In this document: positions 17,076 to 25,434 of the stretch, one piece after another
Numbering within the stretch: the stretch's first letter is position 1
How the letters are laid out: the number at the start of each line of letters is the position of its first letter
Source of the DNA: Flavobacteriaceae bacterium UBA1903
GTDB taxonomy: Bacteria > Bacteroidota > Bacteroidia > Flavobacteriales > Flavobacteriaceae
Assembly: GCA_002337605.1 (NCBI GenBank)
Contig: DDGL01000008.1
Location: 133,105-197,104 of the forward strand
Direction of reading: 5' to 3'
DNA length: 64,000 nucleotides
The notes under the pieces: generated by a model
What the model saw: the letters and a program-made list of their open reading frames with translations, nothing else
Databases searched by the model: none
Told to the model about the DNA's origin: nothing
Program-made: the position numbers and the translations under genes

Positions 17076-20000
17076 ATGAAAATTAAAAAAGTCCTTGTTG
17101 CCAATCGTGGCGAAATAGCCATCCGTGTATTTCGGGCATGCACCGAAATCAACTTGCAAACCGTTGCTGTTTATACGTTCGAAGATCGCTATTCTCAACA
17201 CCGCTACAAGGCAGACGAGGCCTACCAGATTGGCACTAACGACCAACCCCTTAAACCGTATTTAGATAGTGATGCTATTATTGCTTTGGCAAAGTCTAAA
17301 AACGTAGATGCCATCCACCCTGGGTATGGGTTTCTTTCGGAAAATTCAGAATTTGCTCGTAAATGTGCTGAAAATGATATCATTTTTATAGGTCCCGATC
17401 CTGAAGTGATGGATGCTTTGGGCGATAAGATTACGGCAAAAAAGATTGCTAAAAAGTGCAAGGTTCCCATCATTCAAAGTAACACCAAAAAACTTAGCAG
17501 TTTAAAAATAGCCCTTTCAGAAGCTGAAACGATTGGCTATCCGGTAATGCTAAAAGCCGCTTCTGGCGGGGGTGGTCGTGGGATGCGTATCATTCGTTCT
17601 GCGGAAGAACTTTCTAATAATTTTACTTCAGCAAAAAGCGAATCCTTAAATGCCTTTGGGGACGACACAATGTTTTTAGAAAAATATGTAGAAGACCCAA
17701 AGCATCTGGAAATTCAGATCGTGGCAGATAACCACGGAAACATTCGCCATTTGTACGAGCGGGATTGTTCGGTACAACGCCGCCATCAAAAAGTGGTGGA
17801 AATGGCCCCTTCGTATAATGTTTCAGCTAAAGTGAAGGAACAACTATACAAATACGCCGTTGCCATTGCCGAAGAAGTAAACTACAACAACGTTGGTACT
17901 GTAGAGTTTTTAGTAGATAAAAGTGATGAAGTCTATTTTATCGAGGTAAATCCGCGAATCCAGGTAGAGCACACGGTTACTGAAATGGTCACAGGAATAG
18001 ACCTTATTAAAACACAGATTTTTGTTGCGGGGGGTTACAAGTTAAACGATAAACAGATTAAAATTTATGATCAGGACTCTCTCCAGACCTACGGATTTGC
18101 CATACAATGCAGGTTAACGACTGAAGATCCCGCCAATAATTTTACACCAGATTACGGGACCATCACTACCTATAGAAGTGCTTCAGGGATGGGAATTCGA
18201 TTGGATGCCGGGAGTATTTACCAGTCGTATAGCATTAGTCCGTTTTTCGATTCAATGCTGGTGAAAGTTTCGGCACACGGCCGTACGCTGGACGGAGCGG
18301 TTCGCAAAATGACGCGGGCCTTAAAGGAATTCAGGATTCGTGGGGTGAAGACCAATATTCATTTTCTTCAGAATGTAATTCAGCATGACACCTTTAAGGA
18401 GGGAAAAGCATCGGTGAATTTTATTGGAAATACGCCTGCGCTCTTCAACATAAAATTGCCACAGGACCGTACCACAAAGATCACCAATTATCTGGGGGAA
18501 GTGATCGTGAATGGAAATCCGGATGTGAAATTTGTCGATGAAAACAAAAAATTCAGAACCCCAATAGTTCCCGCTTTCGACCCAAATGCAGCATTCCCTA
18601 AGGGAACCAAAGACCTTTTAACAGAACTAGGCCCTGATAAGTTTGTCCAATGGCTAAAGAAGGAAAAGAAGATTCATTTTACCGACACGACCATGCGTGA
18701 CGCGCACCAATCGTTATTAGCAACAAGAATGCGAACCTACGATCTGGTAAATGTGGCCGAAAGTTTTGCGAAAAACCACCCCAACACCTTCAGTATTGAA
18801 ATGTGGGGCGGTGCTACGTTCGATGTATGTCTTCGGTTTTTGAATGAAAGTCCGTGGACACGACTACGAGAACTTCGAAAATTAATGCCCAATATTTTAT
18901 TCCAGATGTTATTGCGAGGCAGTAACGGTGTGGGATATAAAGCGTATCCGGATAATTTAATTGAAAAGTTTATTGAAACCTCTTGGGAAAACGGGATTGA
19001 TATTTTCCGAATTTTCGACTCGCTGAACTGGGTAAAAGCTATGGAACCAAGTATAAACTACGTACGAAACAAAACTGGCGGACTCGCCGAAGCTGCCATA
19101 AGCTATACAGGGGATATTCTGGATCCTAACGAAACCAAATACACTTTACAATATTATACGCAATTAGCCAAAGACCTGGAGAATGCCGGGGCGCACATTA
19201 TTGCCATTAAAGATATGGCTGGCTTGCTGAAGCCATATGCAGCGACCGAACTGGTTGGCGCCTTAAAAGACACAGTGAATATTCCGTTGCATTTGCATAC
19301 GCATGACACCTCTTCCATACAATCTGCCACCTATTTAAAGGCCATTGAAGCAGGTGTTGATGTGGTGGATGTAGCTTTGGGCGGACTTTCAGGATTGACT
19401 TCACAACCAAACTTTAACTCGGTAGTGGAGATGATGAAGCGCCACGAGCGTGCCAACGAGTTTGACATGAAAAAGCTGAATCAGTTTTCGAATTACTGGG
19501 AAGATATCCGCGAGTATTATTATCCGTTTGAATCTGATTTAAAAGCGGGAACTGCAGAGGTATATCAGCATGAAATTCCTGGGGGGCAGTATTCAAATTT
19601 ACGCCCGCAAGCTGAAGCGTTGGGCTTAGGCGACCGTTTCAGTGAAGTAAAAAAAATGTACGAGCAGGTGAATGCGCTCTTCGGAAACCTGGTAAAAGTA
19701 ACGCCCAGTAGTAAAGTGGTAGGTGATATGGCCATTTTTATGGTTACTAATAATGTAACGCCAGCCGATGTCATGGAACGCGGAGAGACGATTTCCTTTC
19801 CAGAATCTGTGATTAATTTCTTTAAGGGCGATTTAGGACAACCGTTGGGTGGATTTCCAAAAAAACTTCAGAAGATCATTTTAAAAAGCAACAAACCGTA
19901 TACCGATAGACCAAATGCGCACTTAACCCCCATTGATTTTGAGGAAGAGTTTAAAGCCTTTAAAAAGAAGTTTCAGAAAGGGTTCAGCAGACCCATTGAA

Positions 20001-20528
20001 TTTGAGGACTTCCTGAGTTACAGTTTGTATCCGCGTGTTTTTGAAGCGGCTCATGAGAAGTATAAGTTGTTTGGGAGTACAGCAATCCTTTCCACCAAAA
20101 ATTTCTTCTATCCTATGAAGCTTAGGGAAGAAACGATGATAGAACTGGAGCCAGGTAAAACTATTGCTGTGAAATTACTTTCGGTAGGGATCCCGAATGA
20201 CGAAGGGTATAGAATTGTGTTCTTCTCTGTTAATGGAGAGAATCGTTTTGTAGAAATAAAAGATACTTCCGTAGATGTAAAGAACGTACAAAATGTAAAA
20301 GCCGATACCGAAGATGAAAAGCAGTACGGAGCGCCGTTACAGGGGATGCTTTACAAAATACTGGTAAAGAAAGGGCAGGAAGTGAAAGAGAACGATCCGC
20401 TCTTTGTTTTAGAGGCTATGAAAATGGAGAGTACTGTACTGGCATTAAGTAGCGGAAAAGTAAAGTCTATTGCACTACAGGAAGGAACTTTAGTAATGCA
20501 GGATGATCTGATTATCACACTTGGTTAA
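17076..20528 (+). CDS. pyc: Pyruvate carboxylase
   Basis: 1150 residues, the length of a single-chain pyruvate carboxylase, which makes oxaloacetate from pyruvate, bicarbonate and ATP. The biotin carboxylase domain (about 1-450) opens with KKVLVANRGEIAIRVFRACTE and has the ATP-grasp glycine loop KAASGGGGRGMRI and the EVNPRIQVEHTVTE motif. The carboxyltransferase TIM barrel (about 535-810) starts at FTDTTMRDAHQSLLATRMRT and contains IKDMAGLL and the metal-site HLHTHDTS. The biotinyl domain ends the protein, with Lys1116 in EAMKMES as the biotinylation site. This links lower glycolysis to the TCA cycle. It is monocistronic by spacing. Confidence 0.98.
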   Translation: MKIKKVLVANRGEIAIRVFRACTEINLQTVAVYTFEDRYSQHRYKADEAYQIGTNDQPLKPYLDSDAIIALAKSKNVDAIHPGYGFLSENSEFARKCAENDIIFIGPDPEVMDALGDKITAKKIAKKCKVPIIQSNTKKLSSLKIALSEAETIGYPVMLKAASGGGGRGMRIIRSAEELSNNFTSAKSESLNAFGDDTMFLEKYVEDPKHLEIQIVADNHGNIRHLYERDCSVQRRHQKVVEMAPSYNVSAKVKEQLYKYAVAIAEEVNYNNVGTVEFLVDKSDEVYFIEVNPRIQVEHTVTEMVTGIDLIKTQIFVAGGYKLNDKQIKIYDQDSLQTYGFAIQCRLTTEDPANNFTPDYGTITTYRSASGMGIRLDAGSIYQSYSISPFFDSMLVKVSAHGRTLDGAVRKMTRALKEFRIRGVKTNIHFLQNVIQHDTFKEGKASVNFIGNTPALFNIKLPQDRTTKITNYLGEVIVNGNPDVKFVDENKKFRTPIVPAFDPNAAFPKGTKDLLTELGPDKFVQWLKKEKKIHFTDTTMRDAHQSLLATRMRTYDLVNVAESFAKNHPNTFSIEMWGGATFDVCLRFLNESPWTRLRELRKLMPNILFQMLLRGSNGVGYKAYPDNLIEKFIETSWENGIDIFRIFDSLNWVKAMEPSINYVRNKTGGLAEAAISYTGDILDPNETKYTLQYYTQLAKDLENAGAHIIAIKDMAGLLKPYAATELVGALKDTVNIPLHLHTHDTSSIQSATYLKAIEAGVDVVDVALGGLSGLTSQPNFNSVVEMMKRHERANEFDMKKLNQFSNYWEDIREYYYPFESDLKAGTAEVYQHEIPGGQYSNLRPQAEALGLGDRFSEVKKMYEQVNALFGNLVKVTPSSKVVGDMAIFMVTNNVTPADVMERGETISFPESVINFFKGDLGQPLGGFPKKLQKIILKSNKPYTDRPNAHLTPIDFEEEFKAFKKKFQKGFSRPIEFEDFLSYSLYPRVFEAAHEKYKLFGSTAILSTKNFFYPMKLREETMIELEPGKTIAVKLLSVGIPNDEGYRIVFFSVNGENRFVEIKDTSVDVKNVQNVKADTEDEKQYGAPLQGMLYKILVKKGQEVKENDPLFVLEAMKMESTVLALSSGKVKSIALQEGTLVMQDDLIITLG

Positions 20529-20555
20529 TTTCAGTCAAAAATACTTGTCCACAGC

Positions 20556-20585
20556 TTGTTATTCAAATAAATAGTACTACATTTG
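20556..20585 (+). promoter_or_regulatory. Promoter of the rplM operon
   Basis: TTG at 20556-20558, a 19-bp spacer and TACATTTG at 20578-20585 match the Bacteroidota TTG-19-TAnnTTTG consensus. Transcription would start near 20590 and leave a leader of about 70 bases before rplM, room for a ribosomal-protein leader structure, but I do not recognise a named one. Confidence 0.75.
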
Positions 20586-20663
20586 CACCCCTCAAAAAGC
20601 GGAAAAATTCTGTCTTGGACGGGTGAAAACAATGAATTATTAACTATTTACACAAAGAACTAA

Positions 20664-21119
20664 ATGGACACATTAAGTTACAAAACAGTATCTGCCAATA
20701 AGGCAACCGTGACTAAAGAATGGTTGGTGGTAGATGCGGACGGGCAAACATTGGGTCGTCTTGCAAGCGAAGTTGCTAAATTACTTCGCGGAAAACACAA
20801 ACCAAGTTTTACTCCACACGTAGATTGTGGCGACAACGTAATTGTTACGAATGCTGCCAAGATCCAGTTATCGGGAAACAAATGGGAAAGTAAAGAATAC
20901 ATCCGCCACACAGGTTATCCTGGTGGACAGCGTTCTTTAATGGCTAAAGAATTGTTTGGTAAAGATCCTGCCAGACTTATAGAAAAATCTGTAAAAGGAA
21001 TGTTACCTAAGAATAAATTAGGAGCTGCTATTTTCAGAAATCTAAAAGTTTACAATGATGAGAATCACGGGCAAGAAGCACAAAAACCCAAAGTAATTAA
21101 CCTTAACGACAAGAAGTAA
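20664..21119 (+). CDS. rplM: 50S ribosomal protein L13
   Basis: 151 residues, standard length. L13 is an early assembly protein of the large subunit that binds 23S rRNA. Family features are WLVVDADGQTLGRLASEVAK near the N-terminus, GDNVIVTNAAKIQLSGNKW in the core and HTGYPGG with MLPKNKLGA in the C-terminal half. The stop codon TAA shares its last A with the rpsI ATG, so the two are translationally coupled, as is usual for the L13-S9 pair. It is preceded by a well-formed promoter. Confidence 0.98.
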   Translation: MDTLSYKTVSANKATVTKEWLVVDADGQTLGRLASEVAKLLRGKHKPSFTPHVDCGDNVIVTNAAKIQLSGNKWESKEYIRHTGYPGGQRSLMAKELFGKDPARLIEKSVKGMLPKNKLGAAIFRNLKVYNDENHGQEAQKPKVINLNDKK

Positions 21120-21505
21120 TGGAGACAATTCACAAAATTGGTAGAAGAAAGACTGCTGTTGCACGGGTGTACCTTTCAGAAGGAAAAGGGAACATTACCA
21201 TTAACAAGCGTGATCTTGACAATTATTTTACAACCTCTACTTTACAATACAAAGTAAAGCAGCCTTTAATGTTAACTGAAAACGAAACAACATTCGATAT
21301 TTCTGTAAACGTTTTTGGAGGAGGAATTACAGGACAAGCAGAAGCAATTCGCCTGGCAATTTCTCGTGCTATGTGCACGTTGAATGATGAGAACAGAGGC
21401 ATTTTGAAGCCAGAAGGATTACTTACCAGAGACCCACGTATGGTTGAACGTAAGAAATTCGGTCAGAAGAAAGCACGTAAGAAGTTTCAATTCTCTAAGC
21501 GTTAG
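21119..21505 (+). CDS. rpsI: 30S ribosomal protein S9
   Basis: 128 residues. The N-terminus (IGRRKTAVARVYLSEGKG) and the C-terminal tail (ERKKFGQKKARKKFQFSKR) are diagnostic; the basic tail reaches the P-site tRNA in the ribosome. GGGITGQAEAIRLAISRA is the conserved core. It overlaps rplM by one base. A short dispersed repeat and a G+C-rich hairpin lie between it and rpsB. Confidence 0.98.
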   Translation: METIHKIGRRKTAVARVYLSEGKGNITINKRDLDNYFTTSTLQYKVKQPLMLTENETTFDISVNVFGGGITGQAEAIRLAISRAMCTLNDENRGILKPEGLLTRDPRMVERKKFGQKKARKKFQFSKR

Positions 21506-21528
21506 ACTTCGACTTCGCTCAGCCTGCG
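21506..21528. repeat. Fragment of a short dispersed repeat (CTTCGACT..GCTCAGC type)
   Basis: CTTCGACTTCGCTCAGCCTG follows directly on the rpsI stop codon. Related sequences occur at 27901-27926 (reverse complement, before frr) and 43451-43474 (at an alpha/beta hydrolase start). Confidence 0.6.
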
Positions 21529-21594
21529 TTGCTTTGCAGCACTGGTTGGCGATTTATACAAGTTCATACAAATACAATTATTAATAAGCTGTTA

Positions 21595-21618
21595 GTCCCG
21601 CTCTTTGCCGGGCGGGAC
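21595..21618. promoter_or_regulatory. G+C-rich hairpin in the rpsI-rpsB spacer
   Basis: GTCCCGC and GCGGGAC form a 7-bp stem around a 10-base loop, 88 bases before the rpsB ATG. It could be an rpsB leader element or a weak terminator of the rplM-rpsI unit; no T-run follows, which favours the former. Confidence 0.45.
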
Positions 21619-21705
21619 AATTAGTTTAGCATCTAAATCATAGAGTTCAGTACTACTGAAGGAAAGATTGCTATCTAAACTTACAGAACGTAAACTAAAA
21701 ACAAA

Positions 21706-22521
21706 ATGGCAGACAACAAGCAAGTTAAGGAACTCCTTGACGCAGGTGTACACTTTGGACACCTTACCAGAAAATGGAACCCGAACATGGCACCGTATAT
21801 CTATATGGAGCGTAACGGTATCCATATTATCAACCTTTATAAGACTACTGCAAAACTTGAAGAAGCGAATCAGGCTTTGGCTAAGATCGCTGCTAGCGGA
21901 CGTAAAATTCTTTTCGTAGCTACTAAAAAGCAAGCAAAAGACATCGTTGCAGAAAAAGTGAAGAACGTAAACATGCCTTTCATCACAGAAAGATGGCCAG
22001 GGGGTATGTTAACCAACTTTGTAACTATTAGAAAAGCCGTTAAGAAAATGGCTTCTATCGATAGAATGAAGCAGGATGGTACTTTCAACACACTTTCTAA
22101 GAAAGAGCGTTTGGCAGTAGACCGTTTAAGAGCAAAATTAGAAAAGAACTTAGGTTCAATTTCTGATATGAGCCGTCTTCCAGGTGCATTGTTCATCGTA
22201 GATACTACACGTGAGCACATTGCTGTAAAAGAAGCACAAAAATTAAACATCCCAATCTTCGCTATGGTAGATACCAATAGCGACCCACGTGAGATTGAAT
22301 ATGCTATCCCATCTAACGATGATGCATCTAAATCTATCGAGAAGATCATCACAAGTGTAACCGATGCTATTGCAGGTGGCCTTGCTGAAAGAAAATCCGG
22401 AAAAGAAGGGGACGATTCTAAAGAAGCTTCAAAAAAGAAGAAAGAAACTAAAAAAGAGGAAAAAGCAGACAAGCCTAAAAGAAAAAAGGTAGCTGCTAAA
22501 GCTTCTAAAGAAGAAGAATAA
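21706..22521 (+). CDS. rpsB: 30S ribosomal protein S2
   Basis: 271 residues. S2 joins the small subunit late and is needed for S1 binding. Clear family motifs are LLDAGVHFGHLTRKWNPNM, RNGIHIINLYKT, ERWPGGMLTNFVTIRK and PIFAMVDTNSDPREIEYAIP followed by an Asn-Asp-Asp turn. The last 40 residues are a Lys/Glu-rich tail not present in the E. coli protein but common in Bacteroidota. A strong terminator follows, although tsf is commonly co-transcribed, so tsf may be expressed partly by read-through or from its own promoter. Confidence 0.98.
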   Translation: MADNKQVKELLDAGVHFGHLTRKWNPNMAPYIYMERNGIHIINLYKTTAKLEEANQALAKIAASGRKILFVATKKQAKDIVAEKVKNVNMPFITERWPGGMLTNFVTIRKAVKKMASIDRMKQDGTFNTLSKKERLAVDRLRAKLEKNLGSISDMSRLPGALFIVDTTREHIAVKEAQKLNIPIFAMVDTNSDPREIEYAIPSNDDASKSIEKIITSVTDAIAGGLAERKSGKEGDDSKEASKKKKETKKEEKADKPKRKKVAAKASKEEE

Positions 22522-22567
22522 TTTTCTATACTGAATTCAGCAGAAAATTAATCTTTTCATACAATTT

Positions 22568-22618
22568 AAAAAGTCGTCAGGTTCATTTCTTAAACTGAAA
22601 TTTGCGACGGCTTTTTTT
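22568..22618 (+). terminator. Terminator between rpsB and tsf
   Basis: AAAAAGTCGTC (22568-22578) pairs with GACGGCTTTTT (22606-22616), with one G-U pair and a partly paired loop, and runs into seven T's. Its position inside an otherwise co-directional pair makes it a likely attenuator. Confidence 0.8.
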
Positions 22619-22676
22619 CAATTAACACTAATAAATAAAGCGAGTGCAAAGCAATCGCAATAAAAAATAAAATACG

Positions 22677-23639
22677 ATGGTAAAAGTAACCGCCGCAGAA
22701 GTAAACGAATTAAGAAAAAAGACCGGAGCTGGTATGATGGACTGTAAAAAGGCATTGGTAGAGGCAGAAGGTAATATGGAAGAAGCAATTAACATCCTAA
22801 GAAAAAAAGGGCAAAAAATTGCTGAAAAAAGAGCAGACCGTGACTCTAGTGAAGGGGCTGTTGTTTCAAAAATTAACGATGCGAACACAAGAGGTGTTGT
22901 AGTATCTGTAAACTGTGAAACAGATTTCGTAGCAAAAAACGATTCTTATAAAGAATTGGCACAACAAATTGCCGATGTAGCTATTAATGTAAACTCTACA
23001 GAAGAGTTGTTAAAAGCAGATTTCAACGGAATGACCGTTGAAGAAAAATTGATCGAGCAAACTGGAGTAATTGGTGAGAAAATCGAGATCGGTGGTTTTG
23101 AAATTCTGGAAGCTCCTTTCGTAGGAACTTACATCCACGGAAATAAAATTGGTGCATTAACAGGTCTTTCAAAGGCAATTGATAATGCTGAAGAGGTAGC
23201 AAAAAATGTATCTATGCAAGTAGCTTCTATGGGAGCCACTACACTATCTTACAAAGATTTTGATCCTGCGTATGTTTCTTCTGAAACAGAAGCAAGAATT
23301 GCAGCTATTGAAAAAGATAATATTGAATTAGGACGTTTAGGAAAAACTCTTAAAAATGTACCTCAATTCATATCAAAAGCACAATTAACAGATGAAGCCA
23401 TGGCAAAAGCTGAAGCAGATGCTAAAGAGCAATTAAAAGCCGAAGGAAAGCCAGAACAGATCTGGGATAAAATCCTTCCTGGGAAAATGGAGCGTTACGT
23501 GAGTGACAATACCACATTAGACCAGGAACAAGCATTATTGGATCAAAACTACATTATGGACGACAAGAAAAAGGTTTCAGAATATGTAGCAGACCAGAAT
23601 GTTGAAGTAGTTGGCTTTAAAAGAGTTTCGTTAGCATAG
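22677..23639 (+). CDS. tsf: Translation elongation factor Ts
   Basis: 320 residues. EF-Ts is the nucleotide-exchange factor for EF-Tu. The N-terminal UBA-like domain reads VNELRKKTGAGMMDCKKALV, with the signature GxGMMDCK. The EF-Tu-contacting segment is VSVNCETDFVAKNDSYKELA (TDFVA motif). The C-terminal core contains VSMQVASMGATTLS and, near the end, VGFKRVSLA. Length is a little over the E. coli protein. It is followed by several hairpins and a very strong terminator; the next gene in the usual cluster, pyrH, is displaced by two antisense genes. Confidence 0.97.
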   Translation: MVKVTAAEVNELRKKTGAGMMDCKKALVEAEGNMEEAINILRKKGQKIAEKRADRDSSEGAVVSKINDANTRGVVVSVNCETDFVAKNDSYKELAQQIADVAINVNSTEELLKADFNGMTVEEKLIEQTGVIGEKIEIGGFEILEAPFVGTYIHGNKIGALTGLSKAIDNAEEVAKNVSMQVASMGATTLSYKDFDPAYVSSETEARIAAIEKDNIELGRLGKTLKNVPQFISKAQLTDEAMAKAEADAKEQLKAEGKPEQIWDKILPGKMERYVSDNTTLDQEQALLDQNYIMDDKKKVSEYVADQNVEVVGFKRVSLA

Positions 23640-23651
23640 TTTCGATACAAT

Positions 23652-23748
23652 TTTAATAGTGCTAGCACTTTATTAAAACCACTCAACTACCTTAGTTGGG
23701 TTCATAAATTAAACTATATAGTAGCCAGTTGCTGTTTGCAGTGGCCAC
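23652..23748. other. Run of hairpins downstream of tsf
   Basis: Three potential hairpins in about 100 bases: a 28-base near-palindrome around AGTGCTAGCACT (23652-23679), CAACTA/TAGTTG (23685-23699), and GTAGCCAGTTGC with GCAGTGGCCAC (23721-23748). They lie between the tsf stop and its terminator. They could be a structured 3' end or a small RNA; nothing recognisable. Confidence 0.4.
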
Positions 23749-23756
23749 AAAATATA

Positions 23757-23792
23757 AAATCCGTTTTCAGATGTACTGAAAACGGATTTTTT
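23757..23792. terminator. Strong bidirectional terminator after tsf
   Basis: AAATCCGTTTTCAG and CTGAAAACGGATTT form a perfect 14-bp stem with a 5-base loop and a T-run on both strands. It serves tsf and the convergent protease gene. Confidence 0.95.
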
Positions 23793-23831
23793 CTTGTTAT
23801 AATTTGGTATAAATCGTAGCTGGGTGGTTGT

Positions 23832-25229
23832 TTAGCCTCTATTGGGGTTCATTTTTAATCTAGCTGATGAAATAAGAGCACCATCTTCATTGTACACATT
23901 CGTGCGATACGTACCCAAATCATAAAAATTAAAATCAAAATACACCTTGGCCGATGTGCTATCTAAAGTAACAGTTAGACTTTTATATTTATAATATTTG
24001 TAATCGCTTGTATTTAATTTATCTACAAGAACAATAAATTTTTTAGTTTTAAGAGCTTTATAGCCATTATCTACACAAATCGATATTTTCCCTCTATTAA
24101 GCCCAGTACCTGTTTTGAGTGTCGTAAGTCCAAAGGTACCTGTAGCAAATTTTTCATAAAGTCCATTCTTCTTTATTGCATAATATACTTTTGCATTTTT
24201 GTAATATTCCTCCATTGCTTTAATCCTAGCGGCTTTTTCTTCTGCCAGTCTTTTTTCAATTAAAGCATTGGCCTGTGCGGTAGTTTTTATAAGCTGCCTG
24301 TCGCCACGGGTAGAATTTATAGATGCAGACCGCTTTGGTAGCGTGAGTCCATTTTCGATTAACTGTGTGTGCGCTTTACTGTCTATGGCAGAGATATAAT
24401 ACATCCCGTTAATACCTCCAACCAAGCCTATACCCGTGGTAATACTTTTGGCGGTAGCAATACCCACTACCTTATTTTCTTCGCTAAAAACGGGACCACC
24501 ACTGTTTCCTGGGTGTATTTCGGCATCTGTTTTTAAATAGCCATAATCTTTATTAAACACATAATCATACCCACTCATAATTCCAAGACTAATAGTACTT
24601 AAATCCTTTAACATTAAGCCTGCAGATCCTGTAAACTGTGCAGGATATCCATAAACACATAGATTTTCACCCTGTGCCACATTATCTGAATTGCCAATAG
24701 GCACAGTTTTAAACTTTTTACGAACCGGATTACCATCGGCGTCACTAGTAATTTTTAACATTGCCCCATCGTACGTACCAGCACCAATGGAAACAACTTC
24801 GGCATAGTACAATTTATAATCGTTTTCACCAGGACCATCATACACTTGTACGATTGGAATACTATGTCCCGTACGGTTTACTTTGGTAAGTGTCTTGTTT
24901 TCTAATATTTCTTCAGAATATAGCCCTAGCATATTCATTTCTTTTTCACCGTCAAGATAATTATAGTCCATAAACCCTTTTACACACATTTCTACTACGT
25001 GTTTATTGGTAAATAAGTAACCGTCTTCAGTCACAATAAAACCAGAACCTCTTCCCATATATCCCTTTCCTGGCTCAATCTTCTCCAATTCTGGATCCAT
25101 GACCAAAATTTTAACAACTCCTTGATAATATTTTGATGCTATTAGTTTGGTGTCCAACCCTTTTTCCTTGCAAGAAAACAGACTAAAAAACACTAAAAAA
25201 CAAGCAACAGCTTTATACTTCATACTCAA
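23832..25229 (-). CDS. Trypsin-like serine protease lipoprotein
   Basis: 465 residues. The N-terminus is a lipoprotein signal with lipobox FSLFSC (Cys20), so the protein is anchored in a membrane facing the periplasm or surface. The chymotrypsin/HtrA-like domain (about 35-285) has a full catalytic triad: His77 (FTNKHVV), Asp154 (TYDGAMLKI) and Ser243 (IHPGNSGGPVF). No PDZ domain is visible. A Lys/Ala/Glu-rich helical linker (about 310-345) leads to a C-terminal domain of about 110 residues that looks beta-rich and is not recognised. It is antisense to the flanking translation genes and may form a pair with the M23 gene upstream, though 205 bases separate them. Confidence 0.9.
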   Translation of the reverse strand: MSMKYKAVACFLVFFSLFSCKEKGLDTKLIASKYYQGVVKILVMDPELEKIEPGKGYMGRGSGFIVTEDGYLFTNKHVVEMCVKGFMDYNYLDGEKEMNMLGLYSEEILENKTLTKVNRTGHSIPIVQVYDGPGENDYKLYYAEVVSIGAGTYDGAMLKITSDADGNPVRKKFKTVPIGNSDNVAQGENLCVYGYPAQFTGSAGLMLKDLSTISLGIMSGYDYVFNKDYGYLKTDAEIHPGNSGGPVFSEENKVVGIATAKSITTGIGLVGGINGMYYISAIDSKAHTQLIENGLTLPKRSASINSTRGDRQLIKTTAQANALIEKRLAEEKAARIKAMEEYYKNAKVYYAIKKNGLYEKFATGTFGLTTLKTGTGLNRGKISICVDNGYKALKTKKFIVLVDKLNTSDYKYYKYKSLTVTLDSTSAKVYFDFNFYDLGTYRTNVYNEDGALISSARLKMNPNRG

Positions 25230-25434
25230 AAATTTAGGAATGGTTAGCTAACTATTTGATACTCCTAAAAATAGCAATTGTTTATGAAATCATGCCTAGC
25301 AATTTCATTATTTTAAAAATGAAGTGAAAAGTCAATAGAAAATATGCCTTATGAATGTGTTTGTCAATTAAAGAATCATCAAGGTATCTTAAGGTTCGAA
25401 TACAATAGTTAAAAGCTAAATAGTTTACTGCCCT

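Noticed and set aside
20586..20663. Known ribosomal-protein leader before rplM
   Set aside because: I could not draw a stable, recognisable leader structure by eye; left as part of the promoter entry.
21592..21933. 113-codon minus-strand frame across the rpsB start
   Set aside because: Antisense shadow of rpsB; rpsB is certain.
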